NCBI RefSeq assembly: GCF_040807025.1
Contig: NC_090981.1
Coordinates: forward strand, 1,500,501-1,564,500
DNA from: Struthio camelus
Lineage: Eukaryota > Chordata > Aves > Struthioniformes > Struthionidae
Direction: 5' to 3'
Length of the DNA stretch: 64,000 nt
Shown here: in pieces, positions 35,201-44,754 of the stretch
How the letters are laid out: the number at the start of each line of letters is the position of its first letter
Position numbering within the stretch: position 1 is the stretch's first letter
The notes under the pieces: generated by a model
Seen by the model: only the letters and a program-made list of their open reading frames with translations
The model's database searches: none
What the model was told of the DNA's origin: nothing
Position numbers and translations under genes: made by a program

Positions 35201-37364
35201 GCATCTATACCTTGTAGTGCCCTGAATTAGCAGCCCTCGAGGAGTACATCAAGGACAATCTGGCATGTAGGTTCATCTGCCCCCCCCAACCTTTCCTGCT
35301 GGGACTCTCTATATATTTTTTCAAAAAGGATGGGAGTCTCTGGCCCTGCATAGATTACGGGGTGCTGAAGGACATCACAGTGAAGAACCAGCACTCCCTG
35401 CCTCTCATCCTGGATATCTTTGATCATCTGCAGGGGGCTCACTGGTTCACCAAGCTGGACCTGCAAGAGGCCTACAGTTTGCTCTGAATCTGGCAGGGGA
35501 ATGAATGGAAAACTGCCTTCTGTACCAGATATGGCCAGTATGAGTAGCTTGTGATGCCATTTGGTCTGTGCAATGCACCAGCCACCTGCCAACATTTTGT
35601 AAATTATGTCCTGAGGGACTTGCTTGATAACTATGTTGTAGCATACCCAGATGACACTTTAATATTCTCCACCACTTGGGAAGCACACATAGACCATGTC
35701 CGGGAGGTCCTGAGTCACTTGCAGTAGCACCAACTCTGCTAAACTCGAAGCACTCCTTCCACCAGCAGAGGGTGGAGTTCCTGGGGTATCTGGTGAGCCC
35801 CAACAGTTTGTGTATGGACCCCAAGAAGGTTGAAGCTGTCATGAGTTGGTAGCCCCCTTCTACTGTGAGGGGCGCAAAGCTTCTTAGGATTTGCCAACTT
35901 CTATCAATGGTTAATAAAGGGTTTTTCTCATATTGTGGCTTCCATAATGGCTCTCACCCAGAAGGGGGCTCACTTTCAATGAACACCTGAGGCACAAGCA
36001 GTGTTTGAGGAATTGAAATGGGCATTCACCACAGCTCCTGTCATAGTCCAACCAGACCTCAGCTGGCCTTTCATTGTGGAAGCCTCAGCCTGAGCCATAG
36101 GGGCCATCCTCTCCCAGAAGGCCAGCTTTAAGCAGGAGCTCCATCCCTGTGCCCTTTTCTCTCAGCAGCTCGCCCTCACTGAGAGGAATTACAATATCTG
36201 GGACAAGGAGCTCCTGGCAGTCAAGGCTGCCTTTGAGGAGTGGGAGCACCGCCTTGAGGGAGCAGAAGAACTGATAGTGTTGCTCACTGACCACCACAAC
36301 TTGGTATACTTTTGAAGGATGAAATGCCTCTCCCCCTGCCTTGCCCACTGGGCCTCCTTGTTTTCACACTTCCCCTTCACTTTCACCTACTATCTGGGGA
36401 AGCAGAATGGCAAGGCAGATGCCTTGTCGCAGAAGGAGGACTCAGATTTGGAGGCATACCTTGTGTGTGAACCCCCTGCCCATTTTTCTTTGAGATGCTT
36501 CATTGCAGCCACAGCAGAGGATGAGCTTATTGCAGAAGCTCTCCAGGCCACTGCAGATGACCCACTCTTGTCACAGCATTATGCTGGCACAGCCTCCCCT
36601 AGCCTGCAAGAATAGGATGGCTGCCTGTACTGGGACAGGCAGCTGTACATCCCACAGGGACCGCTGCAAGCACAGGTCCTCCACTGATACCATGATACAC
36701 CTGCAGCTGGACATGGGGGCCACTGGAAGATGCACCTCCTGATTACCCAGATCTACTGGTGGCCCACAGTACAGGCAGATGTGACTGATTAAGTCTAGGC
36801 CTGTGACAGCTGTGCTCATACCAAAAGGCCTCTGCAAAGACCACAGGGTCTCTTGCAGCCCCTCCCCACCCCTGACTGGCCATGGCAGTTTGTGTCCATG
36901 GTTTTCATAGTAGACCTGCCCCTCTCACAGGGCAACATAGCCCCTGGTAATTGTGGACCTGTTCACTAAGAGTGCTCACTTTATTCCCCTCAGGAAATTG
37001 CCCACAGCCCCACAGACCACCCAACTCTTCCTACAGCAGTAGGACAGCAGTTTTCTGATGACATGGCCTTCCAGACAGCATCAGTATCAGCTGGGGGACC
37101 CAGTTCACAGCCAGATTTGGAAGGAGCTCATGGGTCTCCTCTAAGTGCAAACCTGCCTCTCCTCCTCACCCCCCCATCCACTCCAGACCAATGGGCAGAC
37201 AGACTGAATCAGATCCTGGAACAATACATCTGGTGTTACAGTAAATTTCTCCAAGATGACTGTGTCGCTCTCCTCCCACTGGCAGAGTTTGTTTACAATA
37301 ATAATATCCATGCATTTACACAGCAGACCCCATTCTTTGCTAACTTTGGTTTTCACCCCTAAAG
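35201..37364 (+). pseudogene. pol: Gypsy pol pseudogene: RT, RNase H, integrase
   Basis: RT can be read from ALEEYIKDNLA and FFKKDGSLWPCIDYGVL through motif A (FTKLDLQEAYS, about 35450) to the catalytic box, which reads YPDD at 35644-35655 instead of the usual Y-hydrophobic-DD. RNase H and connection follow, with ERNYNIWDKELLAVKAAFEEW (about 36183-36244) and GKQNGKADALSQ (about 36397-36432). The integrase region 36600-37364 is heavily broken but ends in LLPLAEFVYNNNIHAF, a typical gypsy integrase segment, just before ERV-B. In-frame stops occur throughout RT and RNase H. These enzymes would copy the element's RNA and insert the DNA. Confidence 0.85.
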
Positions 37365-37369
37365 TCATC
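37365..37369. repeat. ERV-B target site duplication, left copy
   Basis: TCATC directly precedes the LTR start TGTATGGG. The same five bases follow the LTR end at 44141-44145. A 5-bp duplication fits ERV-L-like and some other retroviral integrases. Confidence 0.88.
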
Positions 37370-37792
37370 TGTATGGGAAAATGCAGCAGAATGTGGAGGA
37401 GATAGGCGATGGAAGCTAGTCAGACCATTCCGTGGGAAAAGGACCATCTACAGGGCATGCTGACCCATAGGCATGCGGCCGAGCTCGTGCCAGTGTGGCG
37501 CTGCACCTGGGCTTTGAATCAGAAGCAGCGATGAGCTCAATATGCTTACTGCACATGTGTGTAGTCCATAAAAACCTCACATAGTGCTCCCCCGCAGTGT
37601 TCCTCGCCATGGACCGATGCTCAGCGGTGCCAGGGACTCTCCCGCTCCATTAGTGCCTCGATCAGGAATTCACTGGGGAACCCCTGCTCAGATACACAGG
37701 TAATAAACGCTCAGTATCGACCCTAGTGTGCCTTGTGTTTGTGTATCTGTCCCTGCCAGGAGTCCAGGCGGTGCCCCCGCCTTACCCTTACA
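37370..37792 (+). repeat. ERV-B 5' LTR
   Basis: The 423-base LTR runs from TGTATGGG to CCTTACA, with CATAAAAA at 37567-37574 as the TATA element and AATAAA at 37702-37707. It contains the roughly 33-base stretch (ending CATGGACCGATG) that the ERV-A LTR lacks, and shares it with the fragment at 43788-44140, so those two are the original pair. Confidence 0.92.
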
Positions 37793-37794
37793 GT

Positions 37795-37811
37795 TGGCGT
37801 GGTCGGCAGGA
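37795..37811 (+). promoter_or_regulatory. Primer binding site, tRNA-Ser type
   Basis: Two bases after the LTR comes TGGCGTGGTCGGCAGGA. From what I know of vertebrate tRNA-Ser (AGA/TGA), the complement of its 3' end including CCA is the same apart from one base at position 7. A retrovirus starts minus-strand DNA synthesis at this site from the bound tRNA. Confidence 0.75.
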
Positions 37812-37824
37812 GACACAAACGACA

Positions 37825-39314
37825 ATGCTGTGGCCGAGGAGAGCCAAGGGGGAGGGCGAGAGCCAAGGAGGGGCTGCTCGCCTGCGGCCGCCAGGATGGC
37901 CCCAGACTGAGCGGTGGGGGCCAGCAGCTGCATTGCTTGCCACTCTGGCAGTCCCCGAGGACTGGCCAGAGTTGGCACAGGGGGAAAATGTTACCCCGAA
38001 GGCGGTTGAATCTGCTTTACAGGCTATGCCCTTCCGTGCTGCTTCGGAAGCAGCTCGGAGGCTAGCCGGACAATTAGGGTGGGCACTGCTGACGGGCATT
38101 CGAGCCTTAGATAATGAGGTATCATCTTGGCAGCAATGAGTAAAAGATCTGGAGAAGGAGATTGGGGATTTGCGTGATGCGAAGGTGATATAGCACAGGA
38201 GTTGATTACAACCCAACCTGAAAAGGGTCAGGAATTAACCCACAGGGTAGAGCGATTGGCTTTACGAGTGGCTAACAAACACCATGCACGCTATGGTAAA
38301 GCCCCAGCTACAGTTGTCCAGGTGAGAGCAATGATAACTAGACCCTCCTGGGACCCTGAGGAGTGGGATGGCAATATTTGGAGCACTTCATCTGACTCGG
38401 AGATTGACTTTGGATTAGAAGGAGAACTGGCTACTCCCCAGGTCCGACCTCTTGTGCAATTGAAGGGGGAGAGGCAAGTAGATGGGAATACAGTGGAGCA
38501 GTCTCGGACGTAGACCCCCAAGGAATTGCATGAGTTTTTAACTACTTTCCAGCAGCAGCCCGGGGAGTCTTTGTGAGCCTGGTTAGTGAGGGCATGGGAT
38601 GCAGGCGCCGGATCGCTTACTCTCTTAAGAGAGGAGCTGAATTTAATGAGCCCTTTATTAACCGATGCTCAAGTACAGTATTATCTTCCCCAATTACCAT
38701 TCTCTTCCCCATCCTGTGCGGAAGTTATTGAAGCTCCAACATTATATCAATGGTTATGCACTGCTGTGGTGGGTGCTTACCCATCCACAGGTGAATTAGC
38801 CGCTACAGTGGGAGCATGGCGTACTTTTGAGGAAGGGATCAACGCGTTGCGGCAGCTCGGGGTAGCTATTGGGTTAGCAGATGGAGACGGACTGGATGGT
38901 GTGGAAATAACGCGGCAGATGAAAACCCAATTATTAAGGGGGGCTCCAAGTGCCTCAAAGCCGTTACTACTTGGCACAGTAATGCCTGCAACTGGGACAG
39001 TAGGGGCTTTGGTAAACAACATGAGGGATTTGGCACTTGTTGGTGGACCGGATACTACGCAAGCGAGAGCAGCTCGGAATTCCAAGGCGAGAAAATTGGC
39101 AGGGACTACTAAATTGAGTGGAAAGGGACCGAGGAGGCAGATGTGGACTGATTTGCTGCAGGCAGGGGTATTACGTGATGAGATAAACAGTCTTTCTACT
39201 GCTGACTTATTTAAGCGGTGGCAGCGGCTACCTGCGAATCAGCAATATCGGACACAGCCTACCGCCCCACCCGCCCCAGCCACAGCGTGGAAACCGCCAG
39301 CCAAAAGACAATGA
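37825..39314 (+). pseudogene. gag: ERV-B gag, nearly full length but broken
   Basis: An ATG at 37825, 30 bases after the primer site start, opens a frame with an Arg/Gly/Pro-rich start and then ATLAVPEDWPELAQGE. Stops follow at 38137-38139 (SSWQQ-TGA) and about 38190, and the frame moves so that 38202-38513 and 38586-39314 continue it. Two more stops lie at about 38511 and 38572. The last 242 codons are open (QWLCTAVVGAYPSTGELAAT to PPAKRQ) and by position are capsid plus tail. I see no CCHC zinc knuckle, unlike most gag proteins other than those of spuma- and some ERV-L-like elements. The final stop is a TGA with protease in the same frame behind it. Confidence 0.8.
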
Positions 39315-39332
39315 GGGGGAGGCGGGTCCCCC
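39315..39332 (+). promoter_or_regulatory. Stem-loop directly after the gag stop
   Basis: GGGGGA (39315-39320), a six-base loop, and TCCCCC (39327-39332) form a perfect 6-bp stem that starts on the base after the gag TGA. An alternative pairing GCGGG/CCCGC (39322-39326 with 39330-39334) is also possible. Structures just after a stop promote readthrough in several retroviruses. The use here is inference. Confidence 0.5.
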
Positions 39333-39621
39333 GCGATACGAGCGCCAGTTGCGGCTTACCATTGGGGGGACCGACGTCCTTATGTACCCCTGCGAATTCG
39401 CTGCCGCTCTGGAGGAGAAATTGCTGTGCTGGCTTTAGTAGATACTGGGGCAGAAGTTTCCGCATTACATAGCGTGGTAGCTCCGGGGAAGGCCACTACC
39501 CACACGTGTGGGTTGGGAGGATTGGCCACCCCAGCAGTACGGGTTGTAGTTACCTTAGCAATTGGCAACATCCCCCCCATTTTCTGCCCCTGTTTTATTA
39601 GCACCGATTCACAAGTACATC
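39315..39621 (+). pseudogene. pro: ERV-B protease, 3' end lost at a junction
   Basis: The frame that ends gag continues open after its TGA (no stop until the junction) and carries the aspartic protease active site LALVDTGAEVSAL, with the catalytic D at 39441-39443. The protease would cleave gag-pol during particle maturation. About 60 residues past the active site, after DSQVHLG, the sequence switches at 39621 into integrase sequence of the duplicated block in another frame, so the protein end and all of RT and RNase H are gone. No second conserved glycine-rich flap motif could be assigned with certainty. Confidence 0.8.
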
Positions 39622-40339
39622 TTGGGGATCACCTGGGTCTTGCATATACCCTACCACTCTCAAGCTAGTGGATTAATAGAGAAAATGAATGGCCTCTTAA
39701 AGAACAAATTCGGAAACTTACCACCACGCAGACATTAAGGGGGTGGGTGAGCATGCTCCCCCAAGCGCTGTTTATGCTTAACAACGGGCGTGTTGGAATG
39801 CTTCCTCCCTATGAGCGAGTACAAGCCAAGCCAACCCTAGCGATTCCCGCTCAGATATCTGTAATGGAAGGGGGATTGCCCCCTGCCTGCTCACCTCCGG
39901 GGAGGTAGAAGTCTATGCACCCGAGCAACTGATGATTACTGAACAAAGAGTTGTAAGCTTACATTTGAGACTTGACTGCCCTTCACCGTGTGTATGGCTG
40001 TTTACGCCTTTAATACCTGTTCAAATAGCCCCACTCTTATTGCAGGCTATATATTCCCAAGATTTATCTTCCCAGGTATCCGTATCCACACCAGTGGATG
40101 TCTCGCAGGGAGCACCAATGCTGCGAGGAATTCTGATCCGCAGTGCCGGAGTGCCTCAAGTTCAGCAAACACCCTCAATACACTCTCTAGCCAGTGTGTG
40201 GATACTTACTCCTCAGAAGGAAAAACGGCCCGGCACTGTTTTAGCAGATGGTCCAGGAGCCACCACGCTAGTTCTTCCTGATGGCGACACCATGCCTTTC
40301 TATCTTCCCGTCAACAGGTTGTCACGCCGGCATCTGTAA
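39622..40339 (+). pseudogene. pol: Integrase C-terminal remnant (duplicate)
   Basis: This copies 27251-27969. It starts just after the second catalytic aspartate of integrase, keeps the glutamate segment (LIEKMNG, R of the source replaced by K) and the C-terminal frame 39932-40339. It has lost one base shortly after the glutamate (about 39698), which adds a frameshift that the source copy lacks. Confidence 0.85.
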
Positions 40340-40751
40340 GCTGCTGTTGGAACGTTGCCTCTTGCTGACCACGACAGATGCCATTGATCCACAAGACCAT
40401 CTCGCCTCCCATGTGAATACATGGATTTGGCTCGCACAAAGGTCGGCTAACCTCTCTGCTTTCTGTACTGCAGGAGGATGAGCAGCGAATGATGTCTTAA
40501 CTACGTGTTACATAGGTGTGCCAACTCTGCTCATGGTATTGCATAGTTATGCTTTTCTAAAATATTTTGATATTTCTGTTTCTCCCATGAATTTATGCAA
40601 TTTGGGTATTGTTTCCCAAAAGCTGACACCTTGGACTTACTCCTTTCATATAGCTAACATATCTAAAGCAGATATTTGCTTTGCTTTGTAAATGCTACTT
40701 CTGTTCTGTAGAATGTAACCAATACCCAGTTAATTTGTAATGACACTATGA

Positions 40752-41476
40752 ATATTGCCTATGCGTCTGCTCACCTGATGCTACCACTAGGATGGTTCCT
40801 TCTGTGGGGCACTACAGCATATACGTTTGTGCCGGCCAGCGTCACAGGTGGCCCATGCACTGTGGGTCGTGTTACTTTAAACATCCTTGCCTTTATGATG
40901 GAGTGACAAAGGACCACACGGCATGTCCTGGATGCCACTTGTAACCCCCATATAAGTTTATTCTCTCATGCAGAAGCCTTAGGCCTATTGTTAAGCCTGG
41001 TTGGGATCCCAGGAGTGGTGGTGCCTAACTATAAACAGTTAGAGCATGTGGCCTGTGCTTTAGCTCAAGGCTTAAATTGGACATCTAGGGCCATTGCCTC
41101 TTTAAATAAAGAGTTGGGAGCAGTATGGCAAGGAACACTGCAAAGCTGTCTAGTGATCGACTATCTCCTACTGTGACATAACCACAGATGTCATGACTTC
41201 ACCGGGATGTGCTGTTTTAACATCAGTGATGAATCGACGTCTGTTGAGAACGCTATCAGCCACTTACCAGATATTATCCAACATATCCGGCAGAACAACG
41301 GAGATGCCTGGCTGGCTGATTGGTTTGGCTCCCTAACGGGATGGCTGGGCCACCTCATACAAGGAGGACCCTTGTTTCTCTTTTGCTTTGTATTATGCTG
41401 TGTTTTGATTTCATTGCTTTGTAAACACCCGTGCCCTCATACCCCACGTCCTTCTGAAGATTGGGACGGCCTGTAA
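40752..41476 (+). pseudogene. env: Envelope TM remnant (duplicate)
   Basis: I see no difference from 28382-29106. The CX6CC motif is at 41189-41215, the membrane segment at about 41369-41419, and the same TGA interrupts the frame at 41174-41176. Because the shared stop is present in both copies, env was already broken when the block was copied. Confidence 0.8.
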
Positions 41477-41501
41477 CTAGCTTTCCATCGCGGGGGTGGA
41501 G

Positions 41502-41891
41502 CGTATGGGAAAATGCAGAAGAATGTGGAGGAGATAGGCGATGGAAGCTAGCCAGACCATTCCGTGGGAAAAGGAGCATCTACAGAGCAGGCTGACACAT
41601 AGTCACGTGGCCGAGCCCGTGCCAGTGTGGTGCTGCACCTGGGCTTTGAATCGGAAGCGGTGATGAGCTCACTATGCTTGCTGCACATGTGTGTAGTCCA
41701 TAAAAACCTCATATACTGCTCAGCGGTGTCAGGGACTCTCCCACTCCATTAGTGCCTCGATCAGGAAATCGCTGGGGAACCCCTGCTCAGATACACAGGT
41801 AATAAACGTTCAGTATCGACCCTAGTGTGCCTTGTGTTTGTGTATCTGTCCCTGCCAGGAGTCCAGGCGGTGCCCCCGCCTTACCCTTACA
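41502..41891 (+). repeat. Internal LTR of ERV-A type (duplicate)
   Basis: This is the duplicate of the LTR at 29132-29521, with two substitutions seen (41809 and 41856). It starts CGTATGGG and lacks the same roughly 33 bases, so it is foreign to ERV-B although it sits between ERV-B's own LTRs. Confidence 0.92.
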
Positions 41892-42780
41892 ATAGGCCTG
41901 AGCATTATGGTAGTTGCTGGAAGGGAAATAAGCCCCAAAGACAGAAAAATGTTGAGAGAGTTTAATACATAGTTGGTGCTTTCTGAGGTTATCATAACTA
42001 AGGAATGTGAGTAAATGAAGAAAGCAGTCAAAGGCAGGAAGAAGGGGGACTGCTGATCTGTGGAGCATATAGAAAAAGAGGCTTCTGAGTACGTGGGAGG
42101 ACAAAGACAGGGGGTGAAAGAGGGATTTTGGATTTTCCCTGGGTTTGTGAAGCCAGTTCAAGTTCAGATAGCTAAGCTCTGTATCTTTTCAGCTCCCCAG
42201 TACACTGGGGTTACAGTGTTTTGATAACTTGCAGTGGGCTGCTGCACCTAGCCTTGCGAATTTTCTTCTTGCCCTCCTGGCCTTGCCCTTGCTATCCTCC
42301 TCTGGGGACCTTCCACATATGCGTTTAAATACAAATTTACATTATTAAGACTTAAGGAATAGCAGGACTTGCTGTACCTCACATCATTCCTGAGCATGGA
42401 ACTTCCCAGTTTAAACACAAGTGTTAGAAAGTGCGCAGATACGGTCTCTTCTGTCTTTTGAAAGAATGACAGTGTCACAGGGAAATAACTAAACACAAGG
42501 AAGGAACAGAAGGCCAATATTGCACTCTTAAGAGTTGCCAAATCTAGCAGTCCAATAGAGGTGAGGCTGCCACAGCTCCATGTCCCCAGGTTCAGCAAGT
42601 AGTGAGGCAATAGGTACACACAGCCACATGTATACAACACGCACATTTACACATGGCTGGCCACACAGATAAACACAGAAAGAAACACTCAGTACTCACA
42701 CAAACACAAACAGCACCAATGGCCTCATCCTGTTCCCCTCTCTGGCTGATCACAATGAAAGCCTGTTAGTGAGACATATA
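41892..42780. other. Duplicated flank of ERV-A, no gene seen
   Basis: This copies 29522-30410; I found no difference by eye. Non-retroviral flanking DNA trapped inside ERV-B is the clearest sign that the block was moved as DNA and not by retrotransposition. Confidence 0.85.
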
Positions 42781-43787
42781 TCACAGAATCGCAGAATGGT
42801 TGAGGTTGGAAGGGACCTCTGGAGATCATCTAGTCCAACCCCCCTGCTCAAGCAGGGTCACCTAGAGCATATTGCCCAGGATCACATCCAGACGGGTTTT
42901 GAATATCTCCAGGGAAGGAGACTCCACTACCTCTCTGGGCAACCTGTGCCAGTGCTCAGTCACCCTCACAGGGAAGAAGTTTTTTCTCAGGTTCAGTTGG
43001 AACTTCCTGTGGTTAAGTGTCTGCCCATTGCCTCTTGTCCTGTTGCTGGGCACCACGGAGAATAGACTGGCCCCATCCTCTTGACGCCCTCCCTTCAGAT
43101 ACTTGTACACATTGATGAGATCCCCTCTCAGTCTTCTCTTCTCCAGGCTGAACAGGCCCAGCTCCCTCAGCCTTTCTTCATAGGAAAGATGCTCCAGTCC
43201 CCTCATCATCTTGGTAGCCCTCCGCTGGACTCTCTCCAGGAGTGCCATGTCTCTCTTGTACTGGGGAGCCCAGAACTGGACACAGGACTCCAGGTGAGGC
43301 CTCCCCAGGGCTGAGTAGAGGGTCAGGATCACCTCCCTCGACCTGCTGGCCACACTCTGCCTAATGCACCCCAGGATCCCATTGGCCTTCTTGGCCACAA
43401 GGGCACACTGCTGGCTCATGTTTAACTTCTTGTCCACCAGGACTCCCAGGTCCTTCTGGGCAGAGCTACTTTCCAGCAGGTCAACCCCCAGCCTGTACTG
43501 CTGCATGGGATTATTCCTGCCTAGGGGCAGGACCTTGCACTTGCCTTTGTTGAACTTCAGGAGGTTCCTCTCCGCCCAGCTCTCCAGCCTGTCCAGGTCC
43601 CTCTGAATGACAGCACAGCCCTCTGGTGTGTCAGCCTCTCCCCCCAGTTTAGTATCATCAGCAAACTTGCTGAGGGTGCACTCTGTCCCTTCCTCCAGGT
43701 CACTGATGAATACATTGAACAAGACTGGACCCAGGACTGACCCCTGGGGGACACCACTAGCTACAGGCCTCCAACTAGACTGTGCCA
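42781..43787 (-). mobile_element. CR1 LINE copy g, cut off by the duplication edge
   Basis: This is the duplicate of the first kilobase of copy f, with the same tail at 42781-42810. Its ORF2 frame is open for 311 codons (42862-43797), from [20 protein letters not shown] through [10 protein letters not shown] to the C-terminus. Copy f is interrupted in the same stretch. The first four codons of that frame come from the adjoining LTR. The edge at 43787 is the block boundary and not a natural 5' truncation. Confidence 0.9.
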
Positions 43788-44140
43788 AAAGGAGCATCTA
43801 CAGGGCCTGCTGACCCATAGTCACGCGGCCGAGTCTGTGCCAGTGTGGCACTGCACCTGGGCTTTGAATCGGAAGCAGCGATGAGCTCAATAGGCTTGCT
43901 GTGCATGTATGTAGTCCATAAAGACCTCACACAGTGCTCCCCCGGCATTCCTCACCCTGGACCGATGCTCAGCGGTGCCAGGGACTCTCCCGCTCCATTA
44001 GTGCCTCGATCGGGAAATCACTGGGGAACCCCCGCTCAGACGCAGAGGTAATAAACGCTCAGTATCGACCCTAGTGTGCCTTGTGTTTGTGTATCTGTCC
44101 CTGCTGGGAGTCCAGGCAGTGCCCCCGCCTTACCCTTACA
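43788..44140 (+). repeat. ERV-B 3' LTR, first 66 bases replaced
   Basis: The fragment begins AAAAGGAGCATC, about 66 bases into the LTR, and runs to CCTTACA. It has AATAAA at 44049-44054 and keeps the stretch that ERV-A's LTR lacks. It is followed directly by the TCATC target duplication, so it is the original right LTR of ERV-B. Confidence 0.9.
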
Positions 44141-44145
44141 TCATC
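44141..44145. repeat. ERV-B target site duplication, right copy
   Basis: TCATC, identical to 37365-37369. If ERV-B and one copy are removed mentally, the gypsy frame on the left (FGFHP, then a stop codon) and the one on the right (ATPTASHI) are in register. Confidence 0.88.
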
Positions 44146-44750
44146 CAGCCACACCAACTGCTTCACACATACCTGCAGCCAGCAATCTACTTGCACAAAT
44201 TGAACATGTTCATGCCAGCTGGACAAAGCCAAAAGTACCTACAAGATACAAGCAGGTGGATGGCATCACCTGACCACAGCCTTCTCCATTGGTGACTGGG
44301 TTTGGCTTTCCAGCGAGCTCATCTGAACTACCTGACTATTTGCCAAGCTGGACCATCATTACTTAGGGCCTTTCACCATTGTTGACCAAATCAACCCAAT
44401 TTACCTACTGCCCAGACCTCCCATGATCCCTGAAGATTCAACCAGGTTTTCATGTCTCCTTCCTGAAGCCTCATTACCCAGACCCCTTCCACTGCCAGCC
44501 CACTCCCCCGCTTGCAGTCATGGTACAAGGGCAACCAGAGTACCAAGTGAGGCAAATTTTGTACTCTTAAACTAATTTGTGGGAAGCTTCGCTGTCTCAT
44601 TGACTGTCAGGGCTACAGCCCTGAGGAGCGCTCCTGGGAACAAGCAGACAACGTGCATGCTGTAGCCAAGATCAGGGCTTTCCTCAGCAAGTACTTCTCA
44701 AAACCTAGATCTCTGCAGGGTGTGAGGACACATCTTGCTGGGAGGGGAGG
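44146..44750 (+). pseudogene. pol: Gypsy integrase tail and chromodomain
   Basis: This continues the gypsy pol after ERV-B. At 44584-44700 the frame reads KLRCLIDCQGYSPEERSWE and then NVHAVAKIRAFL, a chromodomain of the kind at the integrase end of Ty3/gypsy chromoviruses, thought to guide insertion to chromatin. Stops and frame changes occur between 44280 and 44580. A polypurine tract (GGGAGGGGAGG, 44740-44750) follows before the LTR. Confidence 0.82.
44740..44750 (+). promoter_or_regulatory. Polypurine tract of the gypsy element
   Basis: An all-purine run four bases before the 3' LTR start TGTCAGGG. This is the expected site for plus-strand priming. Confidence 0.6.
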
Positions 44751-44754
44751 CTGT

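Larger units (their letters stand above)
39621..43787. repeat. Duplicated block, inserted copy (about 4.17 kb)
   Basis: This is the second copy of 27250-31417. Its left junction joins ERV-B protease to the integrase core of ERV-A type. Its right junction joins the middle of a CR1 to the middle of an ERV-B LTR, with the short shared string GTG around it. The block contains a full ERV-A-type LTR with the 33-base loss and ERV-A's unrelated flank. This shows it came from the ERV-A locus and not from ERV-B itself. Confidence 0.92.
37370..44140 (+). mobile_element. Endogenous retrovirus B, nested in the gypsy integrase
   Basis: The element has an intact LTR at its left (TGT...ACA), an LTR remnant at its right ending in the same CCTTACA, and 5-bp TCATC duplications on both sides. 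It is therefore an insertion into the older gypsy element. Its left part (37370-39621) holds primer site, gag and protease. The middle (39621-43787) is a second copy of 27250-31417, which replaced the expected pol-env segment and the first 66 or so bases of the right LTR. Neither ERV in the window is complete; their losses are largely complementary. Confidence 0.9.

Noticed and set aside
37788..38216. Minus-strand frame of 142 codons over the ERV-B leader and gag
   Set aside because: Antisense shadow of gag; the same shadow appears at 24593-24925.
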